The notes below the pieces were generated by a model. The model saw nothing but the letters and a program-made list of their open reading frames with translations, made no database searches and had not been told where the DNA came from. A stretch of 64,000 bases of DNA, taken from Leptidea sinapis. Its lineage: Eukaryota > Arthropoda > Insecta > Lepidoptera > Pieridae. A program made the translations under genes and the position numbers. Below are positions 12,060 through 24,600 of the stretch, piece after piece; position 1 is the first letter of the stretch, and each line of letters opens with the position of its first letter. Where the stretch lies: NCBI RefSeq assembly GCF_905404315.1, contig NC_066312.1:15053001-15117000 (forward strand), given 5' to 3'.

Positions 12060-13914
12060 GTCATCATATTCCAGATTCAGTTGTACGCACTTTACAAGCA
12101 TACAAATGACCATTGACGGATACTGCAATAATGTGGGACAACCATGCTCACTGCATGGCACACGCAATTAAAATCCTGTAGAATAACCTCCCGACCAGTA
12201 TCGGAGATAGTACTGGAGAAAATGAGGTAATTTGACTTAGAGAAAGAAATGATACTCTTTTATGGGCACCGGGGAAGAAACCCATAGAAGCATACGAATT
12301 GGCTGATAAGCTAGATAAAGAAAGCGTCTCTTCGTCGTATTCAACCGCAATCATACTTATAAAAAAAAATGGAAAATTTATATTATATATAACCTTGTTT
12401 TAAGGATTTTATTCCAAAATCCAAAGGATTGGTATCCTTAGGCAGGACTCTCATGAACGAGTAAATCGCGTGGGTAAATAGCAATTGTCCGTAGCCTAAA
12501 GCTAAAATTCATGTTGATATTTCTTACAGTTTTACTAATAGAAATTGCCTGTATTATAGGCTCTGCTATCTGCATTCAATAGATATTGGTATAAATAATA
12601 TCCAAGCCCTAAAGCGAAATAGTAAAGTATTTCGCTCTGACTGAAGTGCGTGGACTAGTACCTACAGTCACCATCAGAAGTTGACCATCGTGACATCTTC
12701 TATGTTCACTTTCTACCTAAATATTTGGAGAGTAATTTTGGCATGAATTTAGAATGGGTAGGGGTTTCATGAGCTGACGACGCATGGATGAATCTAAGCA
12801 CGCCATTACTCTTTATTGCTAGAGACCATTTTTTAATTTACCGACTTACAAAAGAAGGATGTCGAGAATGGACCCACATAATTAAAAAATTAAGGAAGCA
12901 TCGTACAAGTACAAGTTTAAATTAATTATAAACTTAAGTTTATACGATGTTTATACAAAAATTATTGAGGCGCTAAGATATGGGAGTCAAAAGAAATAAG
13001 TTATTATAATTTATTAAAATATAAATCATCTTGCACTAACGGACCGTTTTGCGCAATTGACATCTACAGTTTTTTGACATGACAGTCCGACACCATCAAA
13101 CTATTTACACCTACTGAAATCAGTAATTCAAAATAAGATTCAATAAGATTATTATCGTTTTTTGATACTAAAATAAGTAGGTTATCTTTAAAAGATTCGA
13201 TACCTGCTTGAAAAATGAATGAATTGTGAATCTTCAATTATTAGATGCTGGCCAACCTTCCACATATAATATATTATCTTTTAGCAGACAGTAATTATGA
13301 ATAGACATAAGATACAAATTATTCATTGAACAATAGATATTGATTAATAATTTTAGGTTATAATTTATTTTTAGCTATATCTTTTTTCTCCCACTTTTTT
13401 TGACTTACTACGATTTGCTTTTTTATTAGTTTTGTTAAGTTCTACAATTTTTTATAAGTTTCCATGATGTTCCCAAAATACGCACGTATTTTGGGACCCA
13501 CTGAAAGAAGTGGCGTTATTGTGTATTTTTCTCGCTATCCTCCTTTCGCATACAAGAGGGTTACGCTACTCAATATATTGCTTACATTACTTTAAATACT
13601 ACGGACAAAAGAAACACGTATTCCTATTCTAATCGACATCTACAACTACAAATATAATATTGCCTTCATTAATTATGGAAATAGGCAGGTTATAGAACTT
13701 AGTCTATCAGATTAGTTGGCCAAGTTTTGTAATAGATATTTATAATGCATATGATACCGGTAGACGTATACAATACAGCATGAGAAGTGAGATACTAACG
13801 CTATTCGAGGACGTGGTATTTGACGATCCTATATGAAGAAAAAAATCACATTAAAAATAATTATTAATTGACTACTAGTAAACTTAACCGAAAGCTAAGA
13901 AATTAATCACACGA
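12060..13914. other. Intergenic DNA with possible retroelement debris
   Basis: Around 12120-12340 the plus strand gives scattered pieces reminiscent of an RNase H domain, too weak to call. The rest is AT-rich with no ORF of note. Confidence 0.3.
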
Positions 13915-14035
13915 CGCATTACTCCCCGACCGGACGCACGCATTACACGCCAATCACGGGCGCGGATGTAGGGAGCGGGGAGCTGGGCGCACGGACTTGT
14001 CGGCGCTTGCGCTTAACTAACGAAAAGGTGCGGGT
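13915..14035. promoter_or_regulatory. Isolated CpG-rich island
   Basis: About 120 bp of clearly higher GC with many CpG steps (CCCCGACCGGACGCACGC, CACGGGCGCGGATG, CTTGTCGGCGCTTGCGC) and a CCAAT box (GCCAATCACG) in strongly AT-rich surroundings. It could be a promoter or non-coding first exon. The ORF at 14690 lies 650 bp downstream, but I cannot connect them. It might also be part of an unrecognised repeat. Confidence 0.3.
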
Positions 14036-14689
14036 TTCTTCAAATGTATTCAAATTTCATTTATTTTAGGGAAAATTGTTAAAAAATTAAGAACCTTATT
14101 TTATTACATACAATATTGAGAACGAGAATCGAGGACCGAGTACTCTCTATTAATATCGTTGGTGTCTCACCAGTCATACTGTACATGAATCTTATCTAGT
14201 TATTAATAGCTTAAGAATGTTTAATCGTTTCTATTTACAAAATATATGTTTATCAAAGACTTTAAGAAGTTATTAGAGCAATGTTAATTTATACCATTAT
14301 AATTAAAAAATAAGATGCTTTCATCTTACAATATTTATCGATTCACTTTATGATATGAAGCTGGATAAAATCCATAATATAATATTTTAAATTATACAAC
14401 TATATATTTTATGAGATCATTGTTATCTTTAAAGATTGTAGTCTTAGAGAATAGCTATATTAGAGTAATTATTATAATTAATACTAATTCTAAAAGATGG
14501 ATAAAAATAAATTCAATAATATTATTATGTATCAATATTATTAGGTTAATCAAATTTCTCTGGCGATGAACCATACCATAGAGAGATTATGACTGATGGA
14601 CTGTCATCAATGGTCACGCAATAAATTACCTAATAAAAAAAATAGAGCATTTCTTTAAACTTACCTTAAATTATACACAACGTCAAATA

Positions 14690-14917
14690 TTGCTATTCAC
14701 TTATATTTTATTAATTGGCACATTTTACGCTAGCAGGGTAATCTCATTCAAGGATGATTCACAATGTACAAGTAAAGAATCAAATTGTCATAGGCTAGAT
14801 AATGGCTACATAAAAATTCCGAATAAAAAAGATTGCGTTTCACAATCACTTCACTGCTATGCTTATGTACTAGATAACTTATCTGGCAGGTCAGTCTGTC
14901 AACCTCGCACTCATTAG
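14690..14917 (+). CDS. Possible small secreted Cys-containing peptide
   Basis: An open frame on the plus strand starts with a hydrophobic stretch (LLFTYILLIGTFYASRVISF) like a signal peptide, followed by about 50 polar residues with five cysteines (...SQCTSKESNC..., KDC, LHC, VCQPRTH) and a TAG stop. No ATG lies in this frame between the upstream stop near 14594 and the hydrophobic part, so the start must be in an upstream exon or the frame is a chance or decayed one. I do not recognise a family; the Cys spacing is not a known peptide knot to me. Confidence 0.25.
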   Translation: MLFTYILLIGTFYASRVISFKDDSQCTSKESNCHRLDNGYIKIPNKKDCVSQSLHCYAYVLDNLSGRSVCQPRTH

Positions 14918-14987
14918 TTCAGTTTTACGAAATGAAAATTAAAAAAAAAAACTATTTCTTATCTTATATCTTTAAACGAGCAATTCT

Positions 14988-15275
14988 TGTATATATATAT
15001 ATATATAATCTGAATCTCGGAAACGGCTCCAACGATTTTCATAAAATTAAGTATGCAGGGGATTTCGGGGGTGATAAATCGATCTAGCTAGGTTTCAATT
15101 TAAAAAAAATTGTTTTATCCATGTTTGAATGAGAAACAGCTACAATAACATTAGAATACAAAGGTAAATTTCGCCACTATATACAAGACTATTATAGCTC
15201 AGATGGGACATTGGGTGATCCGGAAAGCAGAAGACCCCGGTTCGAATCCAGATGTCCTATTAGTTTTTTTTTTGT
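14988..15275 (+). mobile_element. Dispersed element with tRNA-like promoter (SINE-like)
   Basis: Starts with a TA run, then TCTCGGAAACGGCTCCAACG, a block like those in the Helitron-like copies. At 15195-15206 TAGCTCAGATGG matches a Pol III A box, and at 15239-15249 GGTTCGAATCC matches a B box with tRNA-like spacing of 44 nt, followed by a T run at about 15264. The flanking acceptor-stem sequences do not pair, so it is not a functional tRNA. Confidence 0.5.
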
Positions 15276-15926
15276 TCAAGTTTTGTACATTCTTAAAAAT
15301 CCGAGCAAGGCTCGGTCGTCCGGATATTAGGAAATAACGTATCACAGCTAGTGGCACAATTTTATCTCTAAATAGCACTTCTACCACTATTTTCACAATA
15401 AAATCCACCACCATGTAAACCGGCAGATTAATATTTTACCGTTATCAGAAACACGTGGGGCGCAAACACTAGTATTAACTGAAGCGCTTGCGTATTTCTT
15501 TGGGACTGTTTTTCATATTGTTGTGTCACACAGGGAGTGTCTACTAGTGACTGGGATCACATATGTAAACTTTTTTTCCTTTTAGCATCTAACCTTCACA
15601 ATCCAATAGGAGCCATTATATAAATTGACATTATTTTGTGAAATGCTTGACACTGTCAGGCTATCCAGTACCCGGCAGAGAACTATGATATTTGCTACTA
15701 GATCCATCCGTAATTTAAATGGCGCTTGTCTGCTAAATAACACTATACATTGTGAAACGCAAATGATGTCTTTATTCGATAGATAAGTAGCCAGTAGCCT
15801 ATTCGTAACTTTACTTGTACATTGTGAAACAGTCTACTAATACTACAATTATAATTAGTTACCGTTAAATAAAACTAGGAATTATGTAAACTAACAATTC
15901 AGAGAGTAAATACAAAAAAAATTAGT

Positions 15927-15958
15927 CTGGCCATAAATATACTGTTACAATTATTATG
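15927..15958. repeat. Mariner-type terminal repeat, solo
   Basis: TTAGTCTGGCCATAAATA followed by CTGTTACAATTA matches, inverted, the end of the mariner relic at 34664-34692 (TAATTGTAACAGTATTTATG then GCCAGACTAA). No related transposase follows within reach. Confidence 0.6.
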
Positions 15959-16344
15959 CTTACATTTACAATTTTGTTATATAATCTTATGATTTAAATA
16001 AATACTTTTAGAATAATTAAAACGCGTGTCCATTGTAACTGTATTTTACATTGGGTTTTTGCGTAAAAACTACATTTTTATTTTTATTTTATTTATCCTG
16101 ACGTATCGTGACCTTGGCAGAGCACGTCTTCAGGGGGACAATATATCATTATGTAGTTTAGCGCAATTTTTTGCTTCAGTGGTGGTAAATGCTGTAGACA
16201 TAATATAGTTCTTGGCAAAGTTTACCGACAAAGTCCTTTTTACACGAGCTGTAATCATTCGTACACGCGTTGTTATCCTCTTAAAACTATTTTATTTAAA
16301 TGTGTAATACTCGCGTTAATAAAAACAAATACAATATTCTTATG

Positions 16345-16560
16345 ATATCAAAGTAAAGTGGAATGATAAATGGAAACGAATTGGTGTGATAGCGTTATAC
16401 AAAGTAGTTATGGGGCCAAATGAAATATCATTAAAATTTGGAGTACCTAAAACAATCCATAAGAATGGCAGAGAAGAATTTTCCCACAAAGTGAAGTACT
16501 GTCTGTTCTTACTGAGTACAAAAAGCTTTTTAGATGCCCATTTTGCCTTCCCTTCCAAGT
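16345..16560 (+). pseudogene. Pogo/Tigger-like transposase N-terminal relic
   Basis: The plus strand reads WNDKWKRIGVIALYKVVMGP followed by NEISLKFGVPKTIHKNG. This follows the helix-turn-helix of pogo/jerky-type transposases (start with a W near the first helix, then FGVPktTl). A stop at 16558 and no DDE domain follow, so it is a dead fragment. Confidence 0.45.
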
Positions 16561-17881
16561 GACCACGGAACTGAACTCTTTTCGAAGGTCGGGCCGAGTA
16601 AGCTGTTGAAGGAATGATCTCGAATCGAATGGAAATGAATAAGAGAGATTTTTAGTTGGTGAACGCTCAAAGTTATTTCTTCTTAGGATTAAAGTGTACT
16701 AAATTTTGCCGGCCACATTCAGAGATTCTCTCTCTTCTTCCTACTGTGGCTTCTGTGGAAGTTATTCCACAAAAGTGCCAATGTCCCGTTAAGGTAGACC
16801 CACATTCAGAGATACTGAACAGAATAGTCTGGTGCCGTTCTCGAGTTGTCTTTTTGTAATCCATGCTGTCATTTATCTCTGGTTGTATCTCACAGACCCG
16901 AACAAAACAGCGGTAAAGCTGCTATTTCACGTCAATTTTAAGTGGGAGACTGGTATTTCTCCGTGCCCAATTCGGTTGTGTCCCTTAGGACTCAGATAGC
17001 ACTATCACTCCTAATTTAATGATATTTAATGTGAGAACTAATAGACCCTACGCTATAAATGTTTTACGGAATAGAGAGAAAATTGCAACAGCATTTATGG
17101 CAAGACAGATACATACAATACATGAAGATCTAGTGAACGAAGCGCAGTATTCATTTACACCACACTGAAATCAAAGGAATATAATATTATACTTGTTACA
17201 AATGACTTTTTTGTATTAAAAAAGGTACATAATATGTTATTGCACAAAGCTTGACTCAAGAGCTGTATTTATGGCTCTTTTTGATGGTTAGTGGCGGTTG
17301 ATTAAACAAATTTTGTCAACACACTACTAGTTTTATTTCTTGTTATAGTTTTCATTGCACATACTTTTTACATCATCTCAGGAGTCAATGGGTGGAACCC
17401 TTACTCGTTTTGTTAGATTGAGACTGAATGAAATAACTTTAGTAAATGTATGAAGGTATTTTAGTAGGTATTACAGCCTGTCAATTATAAATTGTCATGT
17501 GGTAAAAACCGAAGAAAATAATTATTAAAATCATAATTAACTGTATCAGCATATTTAAACACAACTAAGATTCAAGCGAATTTCTCCTAATGTATTGAAT
17601 ACATATAGTTTTGTTCTAAGGTATTATAATATGTAGATAATATAACACACCAAAACTCCAAAAAATTTCCCCCATTTTAGCGACTTATTATTCTCGGAGT
17701 AGTGTACATTATCGACTGTCAAAATTATCAATCTAAATTTTACAGCATTTTCATATCATTTCATATAAAGTGATTTCGTGAATAATGAAGTATGAACATA
17801 TATGACTTTTTAACATCTTTGATACTAATATTGTGATTCAAACATGTTTTACATAAGAAGCTACTTTAGACACTACGTTAC
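16561..17881. other. Non-coding stretch, nothing recognised
   Basis: Possibly debris of the preceding transposon up to about 17160, but no frame is sustained. No AATAAA on the minus strand within 250 bp below the CUE-gene stop, so I cannot place that gene's transcript end. Confidence 0.35.
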
Positions 17882-18077
17882 TTACATTTTAGTTGATTTC
17901 TTATTTAATTTTTGGTATATAGAACCTTTTGCTAATCCAGCAGGCCCTTTTGCGAGGCTTGACGGGCCTCTAGCCAATGATACCGCAGAATTCGTCCGCA
18001 ATTCGGGCCCCTCGGGTTTCACACTTTGACCGTTACGTAGTTTCGGATTTGGCCCATTCCACGTCATGTATTCTTCT
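17882..18077 (-). CDS. CUE gene exon 8, Gly-Pro repeat tail
   Basis: Preceded by TTTGCAG, phase 2 as required by exon 7. Encodes EEYMTWNGPNPKLRNGQSVK, then PEGPELRT..., then ARGPSSLAKGPAGLAKGS and QKLNKKSTKM before TAA. The units GPNPKLRNG, RGPSSLAKG and GPAGLAKG form a short degenerate repeat. The stop again lies within a strong donor-like sequence (AAAAT|GTAAGT), so a further exon to the left cannot be excluded, though I found none. Confidence 0.65.
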
Positions 18078-18559
18078 CTGCAAATATTTAATCTTATATT
18101 AAACAGACATCGGAACGAATACAAAAACCACGCAGAAATAAATAAATGTTTTTAAGTTTGGGCATTTGATTTTCAAGACATACTTTAATCTTTTAAAAGT
18201 TTAAGGTAATAAAATATAATCATTTTAATAGCAATTGTATTTAATGTAAATGTTATTAATTATTTAAATTTCAAAAACATGGGTAATTAGTAATTATTTA
18301 GCGTTTCGAATTACATATAAGAATAACTTGTGACGTTGAAAACAGATATAATTCGACGGTGCGCGATGAGATATGCTCTTGTGATATTAAAACTTACAAA
18401 AGGATGCTGTCCTTAGGTCCTTGTCTTAACAATTGGTTTGGGCCACTGTTGGTTATTGAATACTGTGACTTGTACTTTGTCTCCACATTTTTGCTAGATT
18501 TAAGAATCGGTCTGCAACACACTTTGATGCTCAAAAATCATTAATTTGAAAAAAAAACA

Positions 18560-18601
<42 letters not shown>

Positions 18602-21600
18602 TATTTAAATAAATATATTATACTCTGTTCTTCATCACTACATGCACAAATACTAATAAATACACATAATATCAAAACAGCCTATGCAACACCTACTTAT
18701 GTTAAAACATATTGTTTAATATAATTAAAAACAACAATTCTTTTGGGACTAATTTAATAAAAAAAAGCATTAAAATTGCATTACGGATGGAACAAAAAAC
18801 GAGGTGTCATTCTGGTAAAAATTTGAAGCAAATTGATCCGTTGACGACAACCAATTTTTTAATAGGTAGTGTTGACACCACGGTTATTTATACCCTCACT
18901 ACATTTACTGAGAACACGGCCGTGCTCATCCGGGTTTAAGTGTGAAAGCCCACGGATATAATGTGAATGTTCTCCTGCAAAAACCATTCTTGGATTGTCC
19001 TGAACATGTCATGAGCATGTCATCTCATAAGAGTAGAATCTGAGCTTATGATCTAAAACAGAAAAACATGGGGTTGCAGAAAGTGCACCACACTTATATT
19101 CCATCGCTCTTGCAGCACATTATGTGTGTTGAACTTTTCGGCTGTCGTACACATAGGCCGATATTCTACATTCTTTTTTAATAAGGGACGAGACGAGCAG
19201 GACGTTCAGCTGATGGTAATTGAAACGCGCTGCCCATAACAAAGCAGTACCGCTCAGGATTCTTGAAAAACCCAAAAATTCTGAACGGCACCACAATTGC
19301 GCTCGTCACCTTGAGACATAAGATGTTAAGTCTCATTTACCCAGTAATTTCACTAGCTACGGCGCCCTTCTGACCGAAACACAATAATGTTTAAACATTA
19401 CTGCTTTATATTTATATTATTTTACATTATATAGTAAATTAAAAACAAAATTGAAATAAACCATTTAAAAAACAATTACAATATTTACTCGTGTTGCTCA
19501 GGCTTTTTCAATGTATATTGACATTTACCTACATCCTTGATATACAAAAACAACTACTTGTGCACTAATCGTATTGGAGCCATCTAATATTAGAGCCAAA
19601 TCAACTAAAACTCAAAAAATGGAAATGATTATTATTTGTGAATTTTATACAAAGGTTAATATAATATGATATAATAATATGATGAAATATATTTTGTTAA
19701 TTACGAAAGGCAATAGCTGATATCTAGTATTGAGGACTATTCTTATACCAAAGGACTTTCCCAATAGAAAAAACAGATGCAATGACATGTATTACACGCG
19801 TACATCGATAAACTATTAAACTGTTTACAATAAATATAAAATATCAAAAAAAAATTTTTTTTTTCACCTTGATGAAAAGCTCGCTTTTAGTCCCTGGTAC
19901 GAGGGTAAAGAGTGGCCGATTCTCTCCCGGCAAGACGACTTTTGTATCTCGTACCAGGGACTAGAAGCGACCTTTTTATCCAGGTGGGAAAAAAATCGTA
20001 TACGCACCACGTGAGATAAGTAGTACATTGCCACCCGCAATTGTCAATATTCCGCTTGAGAATGACCTCTTTTTCTCCCAAGGTGCGTAATATAATATTA
20101 TACATTACATAGTTACACATTTGTGACTAAAGCATTTTATATATAGCAAGTAATAACAAAACACACTGACAATGTTGTACCTAGTATATCATTAAAACTG
20201 AGTGAATAATATGAGCGCAATTAGTCATTCTATTTAAAGCGAATTATGAAAACTTAAAATTTGTGTGGGCAAATAAACTAAAGTTATCGGTGTGTCTTGC
20301 AATTACTACTCACTCTTTGACTTTTCGAGCAAAACACACATACAAAATCAATACAACCACATTTACAATCACTGGACATCTACAGAATATTCCTAGTAAC
20401 AATATTTTTGTAGTCAAAATTAAGAATATATATTGTAATAGACGACAAGAAGCTAATTATAATGATATCAAAGGAAATCCTTAAAGGTTTAGCAGTATTT
20501 TCCTCTTCAAAAATACAAGAAGAGGATTTTTTTATTAATTCTATCGTTCGACAAGACATTATATGTATTTTAAAAATATACATTAATGTTTAAAACAAGG
20601 AATGTGTATATCATGACAAAAAATCTTTTATACAATCTGAATGAAAATATCGAATTTTACATACGTTACTGGACAACTAATGCTGTAAGTAAACAATTAT
20701 AAACTAAAACAACATTTGAGTTGGGTTTTACATAATTATATATACTTAGTTAATTGTATTACGTGAACAAGTCAGCATGCAAGTGAATTGTGAACATACT
20801 TTAAGTGCTGAGTCCAAGTCTTGATACGGCGAGTGACAATCTCAGGAGGCACAGCTTTCGTCTCCAACTCCGTAGAACTCACGCACAAACTGACCGTACG
20901 GAATGTATGAGTGTAGATGATTCAAACATATGTTTATGATTTTTAAACTTTTTTTTCACTGTTATATTATAAAAATAAAATACAAATATCCAATGTTTTT
21001 TATCATAAACATGATGTCATTATTATGTCCTCATGCCCTTATTCCTGGCCTTTCAACACGATCTAGAAGCTGTAGTTCCAGAAAATACTAAATTTTAGAT
21101 TCCAATGTTTATCATCAAGCTTGCATCGGGCAAGCACTCTCGGGCATATTAATTTTCGTACGAATTAAACTATGGATCGTTTCGATTTCGTACCAATTAT
21201 GGAACCAAACTACTATTTCGTGTCGGCCAGAAGTCAATTGCTGTCTGCAAAGGCTTCCAGACATAAGGGTTTTAATGGTTAGTAAAAGTCAAGTATTAAA
21301 ATGATTTTATTGTACATTTTGCGCAAATTAAAAGCGTATCTAGTACAAAAAATACTATCCACGCGCAAAATTCATTGTTACCGAATCATAATAAATGTAT
21401 ATATCATCCAGTTACATTTTTATCGTCTGCGCTACTTATATTACTGTTTTATTATTGCGAAAAATGTACAAAAGTGCATATGAGAAGCTAAAAAAGCTAA
21501 AGGTTATGTTAATGGGATTATTTTGTTATAATATAGAGTGGACTTAGTTAAAAATAATATAGTAATCCGCTACTAATTCGAATAAATATAATTCTGCTAC

Positions 21601-24600
21601 TTAATATAGATAAATTCTCATGAGAGCTTCTCAACCAACTTACCCAAATTTTTCATTACTGTCTGGGCGTCTTGAATCCTTGTGATCAAAAGTTATAGTA
21701 TTTTTTGGTAAGTTATTTTCTTGCACAACAGCTTTTAAAATTTGCTCAGCTCTCTCGTCATTGTAGTCGACACTATCCAACGCCATGATAATTACTTTTT
21801 CGGCAATCATATCAAATTTCTTTATTAGCTTTGATTTCACTAAAAATATAAATGACTCTTTTATATGTTTAACATACAGGCAGTGCTAATAAACTTGATC
21901 ATGATTAAAAAAATATTTTTAAATAAATAGCAATAACACTTACAATTTTGCTTTTCTTCAGGTGTTTTTAAATTCGTTTTGGTTTCCTCTGCTGACTTGA
22001 TTGATGTTTCTTTTTCCTTCTTATTTAAGTTTATTATTGTTTCTTTTTTAATAAAACCCATCGACATTAGCTCCTCACTTGCTTTTTGAACATTATTATC
22101 TTTATTTGCCAACACATCCAATATAAGAGTCTCTTCAGCTTTTTGGAAAACACTCTTGAGATATCTGGTTTAAAATACATACTTATTATAATAATACATT
22201 ATTATACTAGCCCCTACACTTTAACCCCCTTATTTATAATGGTCAATGGCTAACTTTAAACAGCCGCTTAGGAGTGTTTTTTCTCATTCTGACTTAGGTC
22301 AATAGAAGAAGACAGAGCGAGAATTAGCAATGCTTTGACAGACTATTATGAATAAGGGGGATAGTCATTCCTTCTCTTAGTGCTAAGGAATACTTAGCTA
22401 AGTATACATTAATCTAGTAAGGAGAGTTTTATGCCAGAGATATCACCTGTGGTTTCCTTGGCTAAGCATATAGCTGAACTTTCATTATCGACAGGATATC
22501 AATTATCATTTGTGTTACCAGTATAATAAATAGGAATAAGACAGATTAATTTCTTAGCACATAAATTTATTCATAAACACTAATTTTTTATTATAAAAAT
22601 GCTATTGCTATGAAATTAATGCTGTAGTAAGTATTAACTATTTAAGTATTGTTTAAATGACTATGAGTGCAGCTCTAAGAATACTTATTTAATGACATAT
22701 TATAAAATTTAGTGTGAATCTTATTTTAAAAAACAGTTTATAGCAAAGAGTATGTAATAACTTACTTCAATTTCATTTTTGGTGATTGTTGTTTTACAGG
22801 GTGGAATTCAACTGATTTATTGGTACCAAAATAACTTGAAGCGCCAGATGATGGACGAAGTAAAAGAGGTGAACCTAAAATAAATATATACATATATCAA
22901 TTCATGTTATTGTTTCTATACTGCAGCATCATAGAGATACATATATGGTTATTAATATTACATATGAAATATAAGTAACATTAACAAAGTAATTGTGTAT
23001 GTAATAGGTCTGCATCTACAAATATAATATTAACAGACACTAATAAATAATCTTTCATATTAAAAAGGCATGTGTATGTCCCCTTGTGATTGCTTATTAC
23101 AGTGTCTCTAAATAATTTATAAAAAGGGATAAAACCCATTTATTTTCTCAAAATTGATTCCTTTAGAATTATTTTTGATGTAATTTCTAATAACTACTAG
23201 ATACTACTACCGCTTTGGAAACAAATGGCGCTCTGAGAGAGAAGAAACGGCGCAAGAAACTCTCCCAGCGTTCTTTTTTTGCGCTCTTTTCAATAAAATT
23301 ATACAATATTGTACAATCATTTCTATCGCTATAAAATAATCACAATCTAGTCCCAGGCTGTCCGATCATTTAGATATTCAGCAGTTTAGTAATAGGAGTT
23401 ACGACAGAGCCATTTTTTTATAAAACATTTAAATTTATTTTTAGATAATGCCTGAACAGTGGCTGGGACTTTATTATAGAAGTGTATACATTTACCCTTA
23501 AAGCTATTATGTATCTTATGAAGCCTACTAGTATTAGTTACAAGCAATTCCTTATTTCTAGTGTTATAATAATGAAAATCACTATTAAGAGCAAAAAGGT
23601 GATGATTTTCGTGAACGTATATTAAATTTTCATAAATGTACTGCGAATGAACAGTCATAATATTTTTTTTTTTTAATTTTTCTTTGAGAGACTGTCTATA
23701 TAAGTTGAACCATCAGATAGTTTGATTAACAAAGATTCAATTTTTAAAATTGTTTACATAAAATTCTTCGGTGAAACATGCTCAAAATATTTTAGTAATA
23801 ATAAATAGTAATTACTTTAAATAGATGTCCATAAAACTGGACATATTCTATTTCATTTTTGACTTGAGATGGCAAACTAACCTTTTTTTTTAATTGTTGC
23901 TTACTTACATGGGTCTTGTTTTTATTTGTATTGTATTTTTGTATTTTTCAAGTTTAATTACTTGATGTATGATGTTAATTGCTTATATACTTAAATGTCT
24001 CTTTAGTGAAAAGTGCTTTGTTCTTCAAAATTGTGGATTAAATGTTTCTTTTAATTTACTTAATTTGTTTTAAAATAAAAGTATCATATTTTTAACCGAC
24101 TCCAAAAATGAGGAGGTTATCAATTCAATCGGTATTTTTTTTATGTATGTACACCGATTACTCTGATTATTTATGATCCGACGTACGTAATTTTTATTTT
24201 AGTTTTTATTTTATGAATATTTTTTATGAAAATATTAATTTATCTCAATGATATAAATGATTTTTGTGTACGGCTATAAAGTTAACATTCAGGTTGTTTA
24301 TATATTATAATTACTAACTGACACTAAAAAGTAAAAAAAAAACTATGTTTAAAAAAATCGACTTCAAAAACTGAAAAGTATCAAATAACTAAAAATTTAA
24401 TTTAATATACCTTTACCTTTAATATTAATAAAATAGTAAGAACCGACACTCGCCATGCGTGACTTTGAGAGTGATAGCTTCGTTACAGAATGAACAAAAC
24501 AACCCAAGCGGACAGACACGCGTGGCCAGACAACCTTAATAATTACAATAAGTAAGCTGTTTATAGTATTAAGTTTAGGGCCTGGCACCGTCTCAAAACC

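Noticed and set aside
12120..12345. Possible RNase H domain fragment on the plus strand (LLWAPGKKPIEAYELADKLD)
   Set aside because: Only one short piece resembles the motif, with stops around it and no catalytic residues identifiable.
15188..15262. tRNA gene
   Set aside because: A and B boxes are present but the acceptor arms do not pair; better explained as SINE-like.
18710..18940. BEL/Pao integrase tail (DPLTTTNFLIGS)
   Set aside because: A single short motif without supporting integrase or LTR sequence.
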